Under the pieces are notes generated by a model. The model was not told the DNA's origin, did not search any database, and saw nothing but the letters and a program-made list of their open reading frames with translations. Below are positions 24,691 through 38,858 of a stretch of 64,000 nucleotides of DNA, piece after piece; the stretch's first letter is position 1; every line of letters begins with the position of its first letter. Origin of the DNA: Phorcus lineatus (lineage: Eukaryota; Mollusca; Gastropoda; Trochida; Trochidae); contig OV121086.1 in the NCBI GenBank assembly GCA_921293015.1, positions 47,137,402 to 47,201,401 of the forward strand, written 5' to 3'. The translations under genes were made by a program, and so were the position numbers.

Positions 24691-27180
24691 ATGCTGCTTT
24701 GTGAGCCTGGGTCCAAGTTCACAATTTCATCTTTTAAGTCTGGATGATGTTTGTCCTCCTATGACCATTGTGAAGTAATCATATATTTTTGTGATTAACT
24801 TTTCATTTACAAAAAGTAACACCTGTTCAGAAAAGCAGGAGACTCCAAAAAAGATTTCTATTTTGTTTTTAAAATTGTTTTGGTTATATTTTTGTCAAAC
24901 AAAAACAATCATATGCCATTCACTCACCAAATAAAAAAGTACAAAAAACGTTTATGATAATATAAACTTATTCTCTGAGAATCTCACTTGAAAGATTGTA
25001 ATTGTTCTTTCTTTAATTTCAGTGCACCCTTAATTTTTTATTATAAGTATCATACTGTAGACATCTTGTATTTTGTCTCTGAAATTTCAAGTACCTTGAC
25101 CTTAATGTTGTTATCAGATTTCATTGCGCTCAGATTTGTAAGAATGTACTAGAAAACATGTCTTTGAAACATTAAGGTTCTTCTTGAATATCTTAATAAA
25201 GCCTATCTACCAGGAGGTGAAAAGTATACAATGTTAAGATATAGAGTAGAATTTTCAATCATGTTTATAATTTGAAATGAATTATGAATGTTATAATGTC
25301 ACTTTGTCAAGTTTTTTATTTTCATAAAATTTATCTTTAGTAGTGATTCCTTCAGTGATCATTTCTTTATTTGAAACTTATCGGTGAGTGATTAAAGTAA
25401 AGGTTTCTGTAAACATCAAGGAGTTTTAAATTTGCTTTATTTAGGTTTCAGCATTAGTCTTTTCTTCTCTTTATAAGAGGAATACAGTGTAGGCATTCCA
25501 AGCACACCAAGAGGCCCATGTACAGGTATATAATATAAGGCAATTATAGTGTGGATTCGTGCAATGCTCCTTGTATAAAAACATTCCAGATATTCCAAGT
25601 AAGTATTTCCATGTTTTCATGTTTGTTTATGTTTTGTGTGGTAATCAGATACTACATTTTATAAATATATCAGACAGACCCCAGTATATTTCTTAGTCCT
25701 CTCAATCACTCACAAAATCCCAATGTGAGTTTATTTTAGAATTAAGACAATTGGGTATTTCGGGCAAATTAAAAATCAATTTCTTTTCTTGAACAACTGA
25801 AGTCTACAGATATGGAGCACTTAAGGTATTTCTGGGGATATTAAAAAAACCCCACAAACACCAAACATTTGTTGAAAGTGCCCCACTGCATTTAATTATT
25901 TTTAGATTTGTTCCCAAAGAACTTATGGTATCGTTTCTAGCAGCAATGTTTGCAGTAATTAACATTTTAAAAATTATTTAAACACTGTTATAATTTTTAT
26001 GTCATCAAGGCATCACACTGGTTTGGCGATTTTTTCAAGCACTCTATCAGATAATGATAATTATTTGCTTGTAAATCATGTCTTGCTTAATGATATATGT
26101 TCATCACAGGGAACTTTATGATTAATGTATTTACATACAAAAGGAAAGATTTCAGCTGGTTGTCAAGCTTCTTTTCACAAAGTATTAAGTTCATGACATA
26201 TTGGAAATACTTTTTGTGCAATGATGTAAGACGATACCATTTGAAACATGTTTCTCAGAACTTTTATAAAAAATCATCCTTGTATCAAAATGTAAGTGAG
26301 CTATTTAATCTATGTTATTTTATCAGATTTGTGGCAAGGCTTTTTTTAGTGATAAATATGGATTAATAATAGTGTATTGAAATTTTTTTTTTGAAGTACA
26401 GATTTTAGTCAAGTAGAAATCATGCTAAAAAGACTTCACTGTTATAAAACTTCAACCTAGGTATTTTTTATTCAGCCTGTTTTCTTCTAGCATTGGTATT
26501 ACAAACTATAGTTGTGTTTATACAAGCAATTTAATGTTATTTCTTAATAGAATCCTTTGCTTGAAATATCTATCATCTTTAAGAATCTTCAATCTATTTA
26601 ATTCCTAGTACATTTTCAAATGATGAGTAGCTTGTTATTTTCTTATTAAAATTAATTATTTTGAAATAGATAGCATGTATTCTATTTATAACAAAAAGTG
26701 ATATGTTTTAAATTCATATTAGATGACATTTGAGCTGTGTATTACACTGTGAAAACAGATACAAGACTTTTCTGGTTCTGTTCATAAAACTGTTTTTACA
26801 GAATGCTGTATCATAGAGTTCTATGTGAAAACAATGTAATTTGATTCTTAAAACCTAAACTTGAAATATTTACTGCACTGATCCCTTGCAATGATGAAAC
26901 ATGTGCATTGTTATTGTTAATGTGTGTGAAGTTGTAGCATATATGTTATACATGTTTTGTTGGTGGATTATGTCTAAATAAAATTATTATACTATTTCAT
27001 TGTTTGTTGTTTTCAGTATGAATGCATAATATTCTGTAGAACACTGTGTCAATAACATGTCAATAACTGATTGGAATTCAAAAGCATTATGATACTGATG
27101 ACATTATCAGAGGGAATGACCATGGTTAACAATAACTTGAATACCTTATTCTGCAAGTTGGACGTTAAACCCAATGACCC
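24691..27180. other. Intergenic A+T-rich sequence, nothing recognised
   Basis: No exon, transposon terminus or tandem repeat stands out. The ORF at 26097-26366 has no family features. A short stretch at 27125-27175 (GGACGTTAAACCCAATGACC) faintly resembles a SINE 3' end. Confidence 0.6.
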
Positions 27181-27189
27181 TGGAGACAG

Positions 27190-27880
27190 TGCTAATAATA
27201 TGTTGCTCAAGCACATCATAAATTGATCACCTTATTAAGCCAGGGGAAATAAGATGCAATTGAGTTGTTGATCACCTTGTTGAGCCAGTGCTAAAGAAAA
27301 ATAAAACTTCATGAAGCACATGATAAATTTGTCACCTTATTGAGCCGGTGGTTCTAAGAAGCCAATGTTCCTGAAGCACATGAGTGTTTGATCACCTTAC
27401 TGGGCCAGTGGTTCTAAGAAGCCAATGTTCCTGAAGCACATGAGTGTTTGATCACCTTACTGGGCCAGTGGTTCTAAGAAGCCAATGTTCCTGAAGCACA
27501 TGAGTGTTTGATCACCTTACTGGGCCAGTGGTTCTAAGAAGCCAATGTTCCTGAAGCACATGAGTGTTTGGTCACCTTATTGTGCCAGTGGTAATAAGGT
27601 GCTAAAGTTCATGAATCACATCAGTGGTTGATCACCATATTTGGCTTTATGGTGGTTGAGCACCGTATTATACCAGTGGTAAGGAAAAATAAAAGTTCCT
27701 GAAGCGCATGATAAATTGATCACCTTATTGAGCCATTGGTTACAAGAAGCCAATGTTTCTGAACCACATGTTACGCTGATCAACTTATTGAGTCAGTTGT
27801 AATGTGAAGCTGAAGTCTTAATCAGCTCATGGTAATAAGAAACCAATGTTCCTGAAGCAAAAGAGAAGTTAATAACCTTT
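27190..27880. repeat. 60-bp minisatellite
   Basis: The unit contains TGATCACCTTACTGGGCCAG, TGGTTCTAAGAAGCCAATGT and TCCTGAAGCACATGAGTGTT. Around 27346-27570 consecutive units are identical or nearly so at exactly 60 bp. On both sides (27190-27345 and 27580-27880) degenerate units keep only GATCACCTTATTG..CCAGTGG and the CATGA box. About 11 units in all. Homogeneous centre and decayed edges are typical of a minisatellite expanding from within. Confidence 0.93.
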
Positions 27881-29335
27881 CTAGACACTTAGTTTATATC
27901 ACTACTTATTAGTTAATCACATAGTTTATCAGGATGGTTTATAACTGAATCTCGATATTTGGAATGCTTCTGGCACACGTGAATTATCTATAATCTTATT
28001 TTGGTTTGATGGGATATACATTCATTAAGCAAACAATAATATGTTGTTCTTAATTTTATTTTTAAATAGAAAAGTAAATTTTATCAAAGCAAATGATCTA
28101 TTGTTTGCCCAGTTAGTTAGAATTTGAAGCTATTATTCTTGAAGCAAACAATAGCTTGATCATCTTCTCGAAACATTTTGCACCTTTACATTCAAATTTT
28201 GTAAGGATATTAAAAGTTGTACATTGATATTAAAAGTTTGTGAATCTACTACGTTTGTTTTCTTATAATGAATGAATATTTGATTGTCAATAGTTTGTGC
28301 AGTATGGCATTGAGCCACATTGAGATATTCAACAGGGATTTCTCCTGACGAGATTTTATTTTACCAATCTAATGGGTGGTGCCATCAGAAGAAAGGTTCC
28401 TTATGTAGACATCAGACTGATATAGTATATTTGATTACAAGTCGTTGCATACTTTACCCCGTGTACCTTTTTAAAGGCTAGGGCAAAATATGATAATATC
28501 TTTTTGTGCTGTTTGTTAACATTCCTTGTCTGTACCAATAAATAATGAAATGTTTTCTTTGAGTATCTTCCAGAATCAGTTTAATTTCAAATTATCAACA
28601 TCAACATTCACGTTCACGAAATTACCTGATCTTGATTTGTGTGCTTTATTTATCTTTTATTGAAAGTGCTACGTCTATTGGACCTTCTAACCTCTCAGAA
28701 GAGGTGTTTCAACACACTTTGAACTCGCGTCGATAAAATTTGATGGCAATACCAGGTCTTTGCTCATGCTCCTGTGTTGACAAGGAATCTGGTGATAAGA
28801 TTGTCTTTGAAATTCAAATTCATGTGACTGAACGTGCGCTGAAAAGGGCTGTCTCATGCTGAACTACTGAGCATTACTAACTCTTGTTTCCATCACCTCA
28901 TATTTGGCAGTTTCATAGGGTTATTGTGTCGTAACACGACTCAAGGGCAGGTAATTTTAGTAAATACTTTTCTGATGAAGGTTCTCAGAAGTGATTTTTG
29001 AAAAGTATCCAAAAAATAGGCCCTTGTCTACGAGGATGCCTTTATAGAGTCACTTTCTCTACCGACTAGCTTTAAGATAATAAAACGGTCAGAACTCCAA
29101 AAATAACATTAATCCCGCTTGACAATTGTGACTACAACCAAATACTGTCACATTATGAATACCTTGCATCTTCATTCTAATCCTTATTGAATTAGAAATG
29201 ACATTTACAGGCATGACAGTTGTCAAATTATGTCATTGCTGCATTCGGGATTAAATTTGACATTACAATTGAAGTATTCTTTCACTTCATGTAACAGCCT
29301 CATTCAAAATGTTATTTTTTACTTTTGCTTTACTC
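27881..29335. other. Intergenic sequence, nothing recognised
   Basis: A+T-rich unique DNA with no supported gene, repeat or element. Confidence 0.55.
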
Positions 29336-29339
29336 CAAG

Positions 29340-29535
29340 ACTTAAGCATTGCTTCATGACTATAAGCATTGCTTCATGACTTTCAGCATATTGCTTCATG
29401 ACTTTAAGCATATTGCTTCATGACTTTAAGCATTGCTTCATGACTTTCAGCATATTGCTTCATGACTTTAAGCATTGCTTCATGACTTTAAGCATATTGC
29501 TTCATGACTTTAAGCATATGGCTTTGTGACTTAAA
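29340..29535. repeat. 20/22-bp short minisatellite
   Basis: About nine copies of GCTTCATGACTTTAAGCATT, differing mainly by presence or absence of an extra AT (20-bp and 22-bp forms) and by TTTAAG versus TTTCAG. The last copy (GGCTTTGTGACTTAAAAC) is decayed. Confidence 0.92.
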
Positions 29536-30600
29536 ACAATGAAGGTAACAGTTCTTGAGATCGTGTCGAGTAATAGAGAAAACGGACGTCTCTGTCGCAG
29601 TTCACAGGGAATGTATTATTACTTCTAAATAAACATAGTTTCACCATTGATAATAAAACCCACAATCAGTGCTGTTTCTATCTCGGTAATAAAGACAGAT
29701 ATCCATCATGTTTTTTTTTCTAAAAAAAAATACGGTATAATTTGTGCAATTCTAGCTCAGTAAGCGTCTGTCCTGAATCTGCTTCGAATTAGTATAAAGT
29801 AATTTCATTGTCAGCGCATGCAAACATTTACCCCATACATGTGACTTATAACTAAATTAAAACACTAAGGTGACCTTATGTCACTAAGATAGGCTTTGTG
29901 CCATGTTTAAGGATGACACTAAGGTTAATCTTATTGTTAAAGGGGCAATGCGTATGTTGTTGGGGTCAAATATGTCAAACTTCATAAACGGTGTTATTTG
30001 ATCGAGAAGTACTAGTTGATTCTGAAAATTAACATATCAATGAGTATCAGTTGAGTATAGTGACAATAAACGGGTTATAGTCGATATTTGTGATCGAAAT
30101 CCGGGTAGTGGCGTGCACCAATTACTCAAACGTAATTTTGGAAACTTATCCAAAGCAGACGCTACTCAACGCATCAAGGATTATAGGTTGTATTGCTTAG
30201 TAGGTTATTTAATTTATATATATAAATAACTCGCTGAATTTCGACTCTTAACATGTATAAGTCCGTTTTTTCGGCAAGTTTAGATAGGCGATTTGAACAT
30301 AACTCAGGTCACATGATATTTTGTCTATCTAAACCACATTTAAAAGTCATGAACCATACTCTGTATTACTTTAAGTTGTTTTGTGCAACGGCCCTCTGAG
30401 CTTGTGCTCAGATACTTTAGTCGTTCCGCATCTATCCGTCGTGCTTTCGCAAACTTTTCAAAAGTTTCACGTCACCTCGTGAGTCGCTGTACCACCAGAG
30501 CTGTCGGGTAAGCGACTTCTTTCAGATAGCCAGCATATTAAGAATATCATCTTTATTACAGGGGATCTCGGTTTGTTTATTTAGCATTAACCCCTCTTCA
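29536..30600. other. Intergenic sequence with a locally GC-richer patch
   Basis: No gene recognised. At about 30375-30515 the composition is less A/T-biased and holds small palindromes (CTGAGC-TTGT-GCTCAG near 30397-30412 and AAACTTTTCAAAAGTTT near 30451-30467) and a GTAAGC donor-like site at about 30510. Confidence 0.5.
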
Positions 30601-30604
30601 AATA

Positions 30605-30758
30605 ATGGTTGGTAAAATTCGTCTTGATTCACGCATGACGGAGTGTCTGTCCTTAGATATTCCCTCATCGTTTCTCCAGAAACCTGAATATAGATGCTTC
30701 GAAACAGTATTTGGCTTACATTTAAAGTTCGATTCCAAATACATTTGGTACACGGCAG
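30605..30758 (+). CDS. Possible first coding exon of an unidentified gene
   Basis: An ATG at 30605 opens a frame (MVGKIRLDSRMTECLSLDIP...) that reaches a good splice donor, GGCAG|GTAATC, at 30759 after 51 codons plus one base; without splicing it stops at 30785-30787. An acceptor-like TTTATTACAG lies at about 30552-30561, so the ATG could sit in an exon of about 200 bp. I recognise no family and no following exon. It could equally be a chance frame in a decayed element. Confidence 0.22.
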
Positions 30759-31149
30759 GTAATCACAAATGTTCTTGGTTGATTTGATTAATGTTTTCTT
30801 TTGAAGTGACTTTCACCACTCATAAAGATGTTTTTGTGGTCAAAGAGGACGTTGATACTGTTTTTGTGTCGTATTTTTTTCTGATTATGTTTAACTGCAG
30901 TTGTAGTTGTTGAGGGCAGTTACGGTTTTCGGAGTAACTTTTAACTCGAGGTTGTCAAGGGGGTCTCTTCTATTCTGCCATCAAGACATGAGAATAGGCG
31001 TAAAATTTTCGGATAGGCTTTTTGATAACAATCTTTTTATAAACTTGTTTTGCAATATTCTCTAGTTGCCTTAACACAAACGCAGTTTTCTCACTTTTCC
31101 TTCATTTGAGGTCACATATAAAATAAAGAAGGACTCCAAGTCAAGAAGA

Positions 31150-31370
31150 TGAAGATCAGATGACTAGCTCTCTAAACATCATAGCAAACCATTTTGACAT
31201 AAGGAGATTACTGAGCTCAATCACTAGAATTATCTTCAATCAAATGGACTTCCAGATATTTGAACATCCGAGTCAAAATTACACATCTTGTCATTCTTCA
31301 GTCAAGTGGAATAATGTTATCTGTATGATTTTGTCGTCTTTCATGAAGAAGAAGGCAATAAATACTGTGG
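31150..31370 (+). repeat. Diverged member of a dispersed ~150-200-bp family (copy 1 of 4)
   Basis: Contains GAGCTCAATCACTAGAATTA, CAAATGGACTTCCAGATATT, TGAACATCC, ACACATCTTGTCATT and TCAAGTGGAATAATG in the same order as the copies at about 43875, 48950 and 56920. A 4-base deletion around GAACATCCGAGTCAAAATTAC breaks the frame that the other copies share. Confidence 0.8.
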
Positions 31371-31379
31371 AATCTTGAC

Positions 31380-32550
31380 CCGCTTCGGTTTAAAGGTGCT
31401 GTAGCGCGGTTTTTAAAAAATGTTCATTTAAGAACAAATTTTTCAGGAGATGTATTTTCTTCAGGGGGTCAAACATCTCATAACTTAACCTGATTATCTG
31501 GAGTGGTTACATAATATCAAGCGAATAAGCAAAAACTGCTCGCGGCCATCTAAGCGTTAACTCCTTTCAGTTACTTGAAAATTATAGGAAAATGTTACGT
31601 TCGTTTCGGAACTGCCACGTTTGAACAAAAAACTATGTCTTGGAATTTCAAACATTTATTTTCCTCTTGCAAGATCTCATTTAATGATCTTCTTTAATTT
31701 TTGAAGGAAATACCGTTCACGATGAGGGCAACAGTGTATTATCAAGCCTTATATGAGAGTAGTTTACTTATTGTTATACAATGAAATATATTCAAAACAA
31801 AGTTCGAGTGCATGTTGGTTTGTGCCTTAGACAATGAAGCATCAGATAATATAACGAAGACAATTCTATGGGTTTGAGTTATATTATTCCAGAGAACTCG
31901 TTCCTCATTCATCTAACCAACATCGAAATGTTTCTCTGAAAATAATGATCATGAATAATCGTAAACTATGCAAAAAGGCGAATGTTGAACTTGAAACGAC
32001 CATGAACATGCTCATATCAAATGTGACACACATTTTGAGAAAGTAAAGCAATATCATACTAGTAAAAGAACGTGTAATGTGAAATACAAATTATTTGAGT
32101 TATGTAAAAAATGGAAATTTTAGACTTTCTGTTTGTTAAGATGTCAATAAATGTGCATTTATAAAAGCAGATGAATAAAAGTTTAATTCCTGAAATTTTG
32201 TGAGTAATTGTTGCATACATTTAACCTGATCTTTGTCTCGGTTTATATGCATATCCATATAAAATAACTACATTAGATCATTAAAAATGATCTTTTTTAT
32301 TACTTGAATATAATCGGTCAGAATAGTTCGATCACATTTCGGACTACTTACTGCAAAAGTACGGTAATTGCTTCATGAAACTGTTAGTGCAAATAGACAT
32401 TATCATGCAAGTGTTTGTTTTCTGTGTTTGCTTACAGTTGTGGTGTACTTATATTCATTGAGATTATGATGTGTTTACTTTGTGATCACTAATAAGATCA
32501 CTTCAAGAAACAAACATATATCATTTCTTATATTTACAATCTGTATTGAA
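31380..32550. other. Intergenic sequence, nothing recognised
   Basis: No coding or repeat signal that I can support. Confidence 0.5.
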
Positions 32551-32554
32551 ACTG

Positions 32555-32998
32555 AAACTGTGTTTATTTCCGTAAAGGGGCCACCGGCCCATTATACATG
32601 TACATGCATCATGATATTAAATATAGTTGAAGCGCCATAAAATGATATACATTGCTAGTTGTATGATAGGAAACTGGATCGTTTCTTGAATGCTAGAAAT
32701 ACATATTTAGCCAGATTGTTAACAATAGTGTTATTTCGTGATGACATCAACTGCAGAAATTTACTAACAGTAGGGAATGAAGTGTAGTATTTAGGGAGCA
32801 GGCTCCGACGAAGATTATCATAAAAGTCACATTCCATACAAAAATGATACTCAGATTCAATTACTTGAACGATACAAAATGGACATAGTCTTTGGCTGCG
32901 AGGTAGGCCGATCTTTCTTCCCTCCTCAAATAACAATTTATGGTTGGAGCATCGAAATTTACACAATGCAATACGATACACTGGTATAGTAACCATTG
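32555..32998 (-). mobile_element. 5'-truncated LINE: C-terminal end of reverse transcriptase ORF plus 3' UTR
   Basis: The minus-strand frame 32996-32655 (113 codons) has the C-terminal zinc-knuckle-like layout seen in CR1/L2-type and related LINE polymerases of molluscs: RSQRLCPFC, then VIESEYHFCMEC (C-x2-C...H-x3-C), a YY.SFPTVSKFLQLMSS block and LAKYVFLAFKKR. The stop is followed on the same strand by a 3' tail with GGGCCGGTGGCCCCTTTACG and GGAAATAAACACAG. Catalytic RT motifs are absent because the copy is truncated, so it cannot be active. The exact clade is not assigned. Confidence 0.85.
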
Positions 32999-32999
32999 A

Positions 33000-35900
33000 T
33001 AATCATTGAATATTCTTTACACTTGTGATATAAATGATATTTTTTTATCCTTATATGCTTATATTTTACCTTAGTCAAATTGCAGTGTCAAAAGTTAACA
33101 AGAAAGTTAACTAGATATATTTTTGTGTGGTGATATTATTGTTACAGTATGAGTCAAATGTATCAGCGTCAATGAATTATTGTCCTTATTGACACCGAGG
33201 ACTTTAATTCAGAAATAATGAGAATATTTGTGTCATTAATGATACTTATTTCTTTAAGAATTATAGGGTTAGACAGTTTCTATTATATTTAAAATTTATT
33301 TTACTCGAAATAAATATTTCACATCGAATAGCTGATACATAAATAATAAAAATTGTTTTTATTCGCAGTTGGTGTAAGATTAGAAATCAAAAGTATAACA
33401 ATGATGTTTTTTTGCCAACACATAACATTTGCAAGGTCCTTATGACATGACATGTCATTGAAGTTAATAATCAATTTTCATTATTTGCATTAGAAATTAA
33501 ATATTTTACAATAGAATGAATACATGTTCATCCAATGAAAACATCCTTGGTATGTCAAAGCAACCATGCAAGGCACTACTGACAAACATAGAATTAGTTG
33601 GCCAAGAATTCCTTTTCGTAAATTGAGTGAAAAGATAAGAAATCTTTAACAGAACGCACCCCTCCCCTTCACAACACAAATAAACCAGACCAGGCAAAAT
33701 AATTTGATGATGGAGCTAATAGTAACTTGTGAGATAACCACCTCGAAGACATATATCAAAGTAACAAGTGCCATTGGTACGTTTAAAGGATAAATGACCC
33801 ACTAAATAAAATGAAACTTCCACATAATGATACATGCTTTGTGTAGAGGTAAATCTAACCAGAAGAACCTTACTATTGACAAAAGTCTATTTTCGGGTCC
33901 TGAAATCACTCCAGACAGGATAAGTAGCAATTGAAGCCAACATTCCTACAATGGCAAATATATAATTCTATACTACATAAGGTTTATTGTCAATGTAATT
34001 TGTCTGCGTTTCAACCATAATCATATGGGGACCAGGAGGTAATTCAAGATATGTTTTAAATTTTTTGTCGATAAATGGTTTAATAGCCAAATGTCTTTAT
34101 TGTCTTTAATTGTTTATTGTCTTTTAAACTCCGATTTGTACATTTTCTGATTTATCTATGTCCTCTGTTATTGACAGATGTGCATGTTTCGTTTATTAAA
34201 TTTGAAAAATATACATCATAGTGCAAAGATAAAAATAATATATATTAAAATCAAATTTAAAAATTTAGATAGTTGAGACCTTTTCTGATATAAGATTGAG
34301 TTTTCTTTCACGTGGTTTTCAGATCATTCATATGGATGCTTTGGTGTTTATCCTGTGTAAATCATGCTTTTGTGTCTCTTGTCTTAAGTAACATTTACTT
34401 ATAATAATTGCCAAAAAATCTTAATAACATTGAAATAAAAAGTCAAATAATGGCAATGATGTCAAATAATGATAATAATAGGATATATTTACTGATAATT
34501 GGCCATACCAAAACGGAAATTTTCAAACAATGAAGTCGAAATATGTGTTCTAGGTTGTACTTCTAAAATTGTCGAACTCTTAAAAAGCAATGTGAACATG
34601 TAAGAATCTCTTTATAATTTTTTTGTCGAAATATTAATTGCATCATATCAATAAGATAGGGGAAAGGAGTAAGTTGCACGAACAAGGAAAATATTTCGAC
34701 ATACTGGAAAGATTTATAGATTTTTAAAATGAAATCTACCCTATTAGCGAACATTAATTCTTTGTTTAATTAAGCGATTATCTATCATTTACAATTCAAA
34801 AGTATACAATATTTTGCCTAAAACAATTCCTCCATAGATTATTTTTGTTATTGCAAGAGGTAGGATTATTTTCAGGTTTAACAGGTTTTTTATATCAAAC
34901 CTTTTATATTTTCCATTGATTTAACAATTTGTAGGATGACTGTAAAAAGGTATGACCAAAGAATATAAGGAGAAAAATTATGAATTAGAAAAGTTACAAC
35001 ATATTTGTAAAACCTAGATACCCTTAAAAATGGTTGATGCCAACAGAAACTTCAGGTTCAGAAAAACATAGTTGTCATGTAACAACTGAAGATATGGAGA
35101 TGTATAAATTCTATCATCATGCAAACTTAAATAAGATTTGTTCATATATGTAAATAGAATATTTAATAGAAAAATGACATCTCATTGACGTCAAACCAAT
35201 TTATTTTAGATGGTTTCATGCATTTGTATTTGTTATTCAGATGTTCAGAACCAACGTATTTATTTTCATGTTTAAACTTTACTCGAATTGGCTTTCTGAA
35301 GCATCTACAATATGGACGAATGCAAAATAACAGGTAAACTCTATTGTAATATTTAAAGCGAATTTTATAAAAAAAATCACATCTCGAACTCGAACTCGAA
35401 CGGTAGTTTTAATATCATACTGGTGATATAATGTTTTTGCAAAAAATTAGCATGTAAATGGAAAAAAACCCTCAGTTTGTCATTGTTATTGCCAGTTAAT
35501 GCCAATAGCTGAAGTAATGTTAACAGCTATGAACTTTAAAACGACTGATCATTAAAGGGATCAGTTCAAGATTTTTTAAATACTTTTTGAACTTGTGACT
35601 TTTAAGCGGAAGAGTTTTATAAACATTTAGAAAATTCTGTTAGATACTGAAAACATCAATTTTGGTTTATTCATGGATAGCTTAGTTAAAACAAAACTGT
35701 GATTCTGATATCTTGAAATCGTTTACCCAAAAAGATACTGATGTCGCCGAAAAACGTGAATTTTGCTTTTGATGTTCATGTACAAAATGACATATAAAAC
35801 TCTTCGAAGAATGAATTGATTTGCATACTTCACAGAATAATTGTCTTAAAGCAAACAGCTCATAATATATCATAATGACAACCAGCCTCAACTGTCAATA

Positions 35901-37460
35901 TCTACGGCAATTCAAACACCGTCCATGAACAAAGCTAATCATCTCCTCCTTTGCACTCCTGTGTTAAGCAAACGTTCTCGGTTTGGGATATTATCGACGG
36001 CCTCTGTACATACGATAGAATGATTATTTTTTCATTATTCTATTTTCACTGTTGACTCGTGCAATAAAGGTCATACACAGTATTAATTAACCCACATAAT
36101 GGTGAATAGGAAATAGTAACAAAGCTGGTGATGTTTGAGCATGTTATATATCTTTCTTAAATTATGTAAAAGGCGATTGATTTATGAGTAATTTAATGTG
36201 TGTTCCCAAGTGGACTCTATTGAATGTTTCTCTTTTTTATGTGTTGCCATCTTATATTGTATGAAGATTCATTGCAAAAAGCATATATCATTGTGTCGGT
36301 TATAAATGTTTCAAAATATTGTTCCGATTTGAAATTTGACATTTGACGTAATTTTCATTGGTACACAAATATTTTATGGCATTATCTCAAGATTTCCTCC
36401 ACTAATAATTTAACAAGCAAACATTAACAGCCCTAAATGACTAGTGCCTCGGACACTCAGGATGAAGATTAATCTATTTGAGGAATAACAAGCATGAATT
36501 TATTTTTTGAAATATTGTCCTGATAGGCACTTGTTATTTTGAGATCTCAATTATCGCATCACGTGATATCAGCACAATTCATTTATAACAAATATATAAA
36601 ATAATAGTTTTACAAGCACCTTTTATTTTATGAAATTCTTTGTATATTTAAAAATAAGAACATTATGTTTTATATTATGTAATATCAATTACTTTAAAGA
36701 GGCCTACGTGTAGTCTCTCACTTTAACATTTCATGGCATTAAAAACAAACAACGTTAGATGGAACATTTCTGTGTTTGAGCTGAAAAATATTTATTCAGC
36801 ACTGACTCACCTTCTCTCCTTTACTTGCTGATATCGCGGTATTTGAACTTTAGGTTTTACACCTTTTCATGAGAGCCATATGCTTCACGACATAATCTCT
36901 AACTCACCAACTTTTTCTCATGATCGAGGTCACAACATCAAGTTCTTTGTACATCATTTGCGACAATGACCTTCCAGTGGGTAGTTTTGTCCCAGGATTT
37001 AAGCAAAAAATTTCAGACCAAATAATAAAGAGATGATATACATTAAATTGAAATATCACCCTTTTCGATGACAAAGATCATTTACGTTTTGGCATGTGTT
37101 TGATTTTAAGAGATTACACTACAAGATACCATTAGTGTGTTTCAGCTTTAACCGACAAATGCATTAAAGAACAAAGCATCTTAGAATATGACAAGACATG
37201 CATGCCTTATGATTATGACAAAATTATGCCTTTTTGTTAGGTTCGTCTTATCCGTTTTCCACTTCATACGTTGTGAAATGGTACGGCCAATCAATATATC
37301 GCTCAAACCAGACCTGCCAGTACTAATTATGTACATTCTATTTTCTTTAGTGCTGTTTAATGGATCATGTATTTGTAGACCAAGGTTTGATGCATTGTAT
37401 CCAAGGTTTGCCTAGTATACGGGTAATTCATCCAGAAAGTTTAATGTAAGACGTTGACAA
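33000..37460. other. 4.5 kb of A+T-rich intergenic DNA, nothing recognised
   Basis: Scattered short ORFs only, with no family features. Near 35384-35401 there is a minute CTCGAA triplet repeat. No exon or element is supported. Confidence 0.55.
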
Positions 37461-37464
37461 AAAA

Positions 37465-38696
37465 TAATACTTATAACATTATACAGCAATAAAAGATAAA
37501 CCGCATCTACTACCCAGTCTATTTGATCTTTTCTGACATTCAAGATTTGTTTACTAATGCGATTTCATATATTTCTTCAACATGATTAATGTATATAGTG
37601 TCGACTTACCTTCTCCAGGGAAAAATAGATAGAAAATAAGTCACACAAATGTTTTCTATATACACTAAATGTCATGTCATTAATCAATTTCACAGTCTTT
37701 ATAAAAACATGATATTACCTTGATGATTTGTTAATGTATAATCAAGCTTAACCTCATGCAGAATAACTCATAAAAGTAACTATGAATGACAAAGGAACTT
37801 GAAGTCCTTTGTATCCCCTTTTTAATTAAGGTCATAGCCTGCTGCACACTCTTGATAACACTAGAACAGAAACGAGGTTTCTAAATGGCATGGGTAGAGT
37901 GGTTTCCATGCCTCAAGGTGATTATTGATAAGGTATAAGAAAAAACATAGGTGTTTTGAAAGTACAGTACTGAAAGTAGATTGTTTTTTGTGTGTGTTTC
38001 ATTATGAAAAAATGGGGGAACTTTTATTCCTTTTCATTAAAACTGAAGGGTGAATGCTTACTCTAGGAATAATGCCATATATCTAAAGAATATGTCATTC
38101 GATTAGCGATTGCAAGAGGTAAAGGTGACCAATTGAACAAAACATTACCATTCACAGGACACTCGTTCTTTATAATAATAGTGCATTTATATTGCGCTGT
38201 TTCCATGCATGAGCAGAAAGTACAGAATGACATTACATTTTTCTCTTATAGTACGAGCACTCTAGTAGATAAGTGGAATAGCATAGATCCGACGTGTAGA
38301 ACTCAAACATGTCTATACTAGCGATGTTGGTAATACAAAATTAAATAAATTGCAGGTAGTCAGTTTCATGTTACTTTGTGTTAAACGTCACTCAAAAAAA
38401 TGGTTCCGCAAACGTCTTTTTGTACAGCTATGTACAGAATTGTTTTCTTGATGTAGGAGTACTTTCCTGCAATTCTACTGTCTTCATTCAATATCACATA
38501 CAAAACGTAGCCATTACCTGTTCAAACAGAAACATTTTATCCATATATCATGAGCCTTAAAATCAACTAACATCAGCTCTATCATACATATAGCTTCTGC
38601 CCAGATAAACCCTTCTTAAAATATACACAGTGTATCAATGTGTCAAGAAAGGAGTCCTCAAAGTCAAACGCAATCCGTATCATAGTCAGCCGATTT

Positions 38697-38782
<86 letters not shown>

Positions 38783-38783
38783 C

Positions 38784-38858
<75 letters not shown>

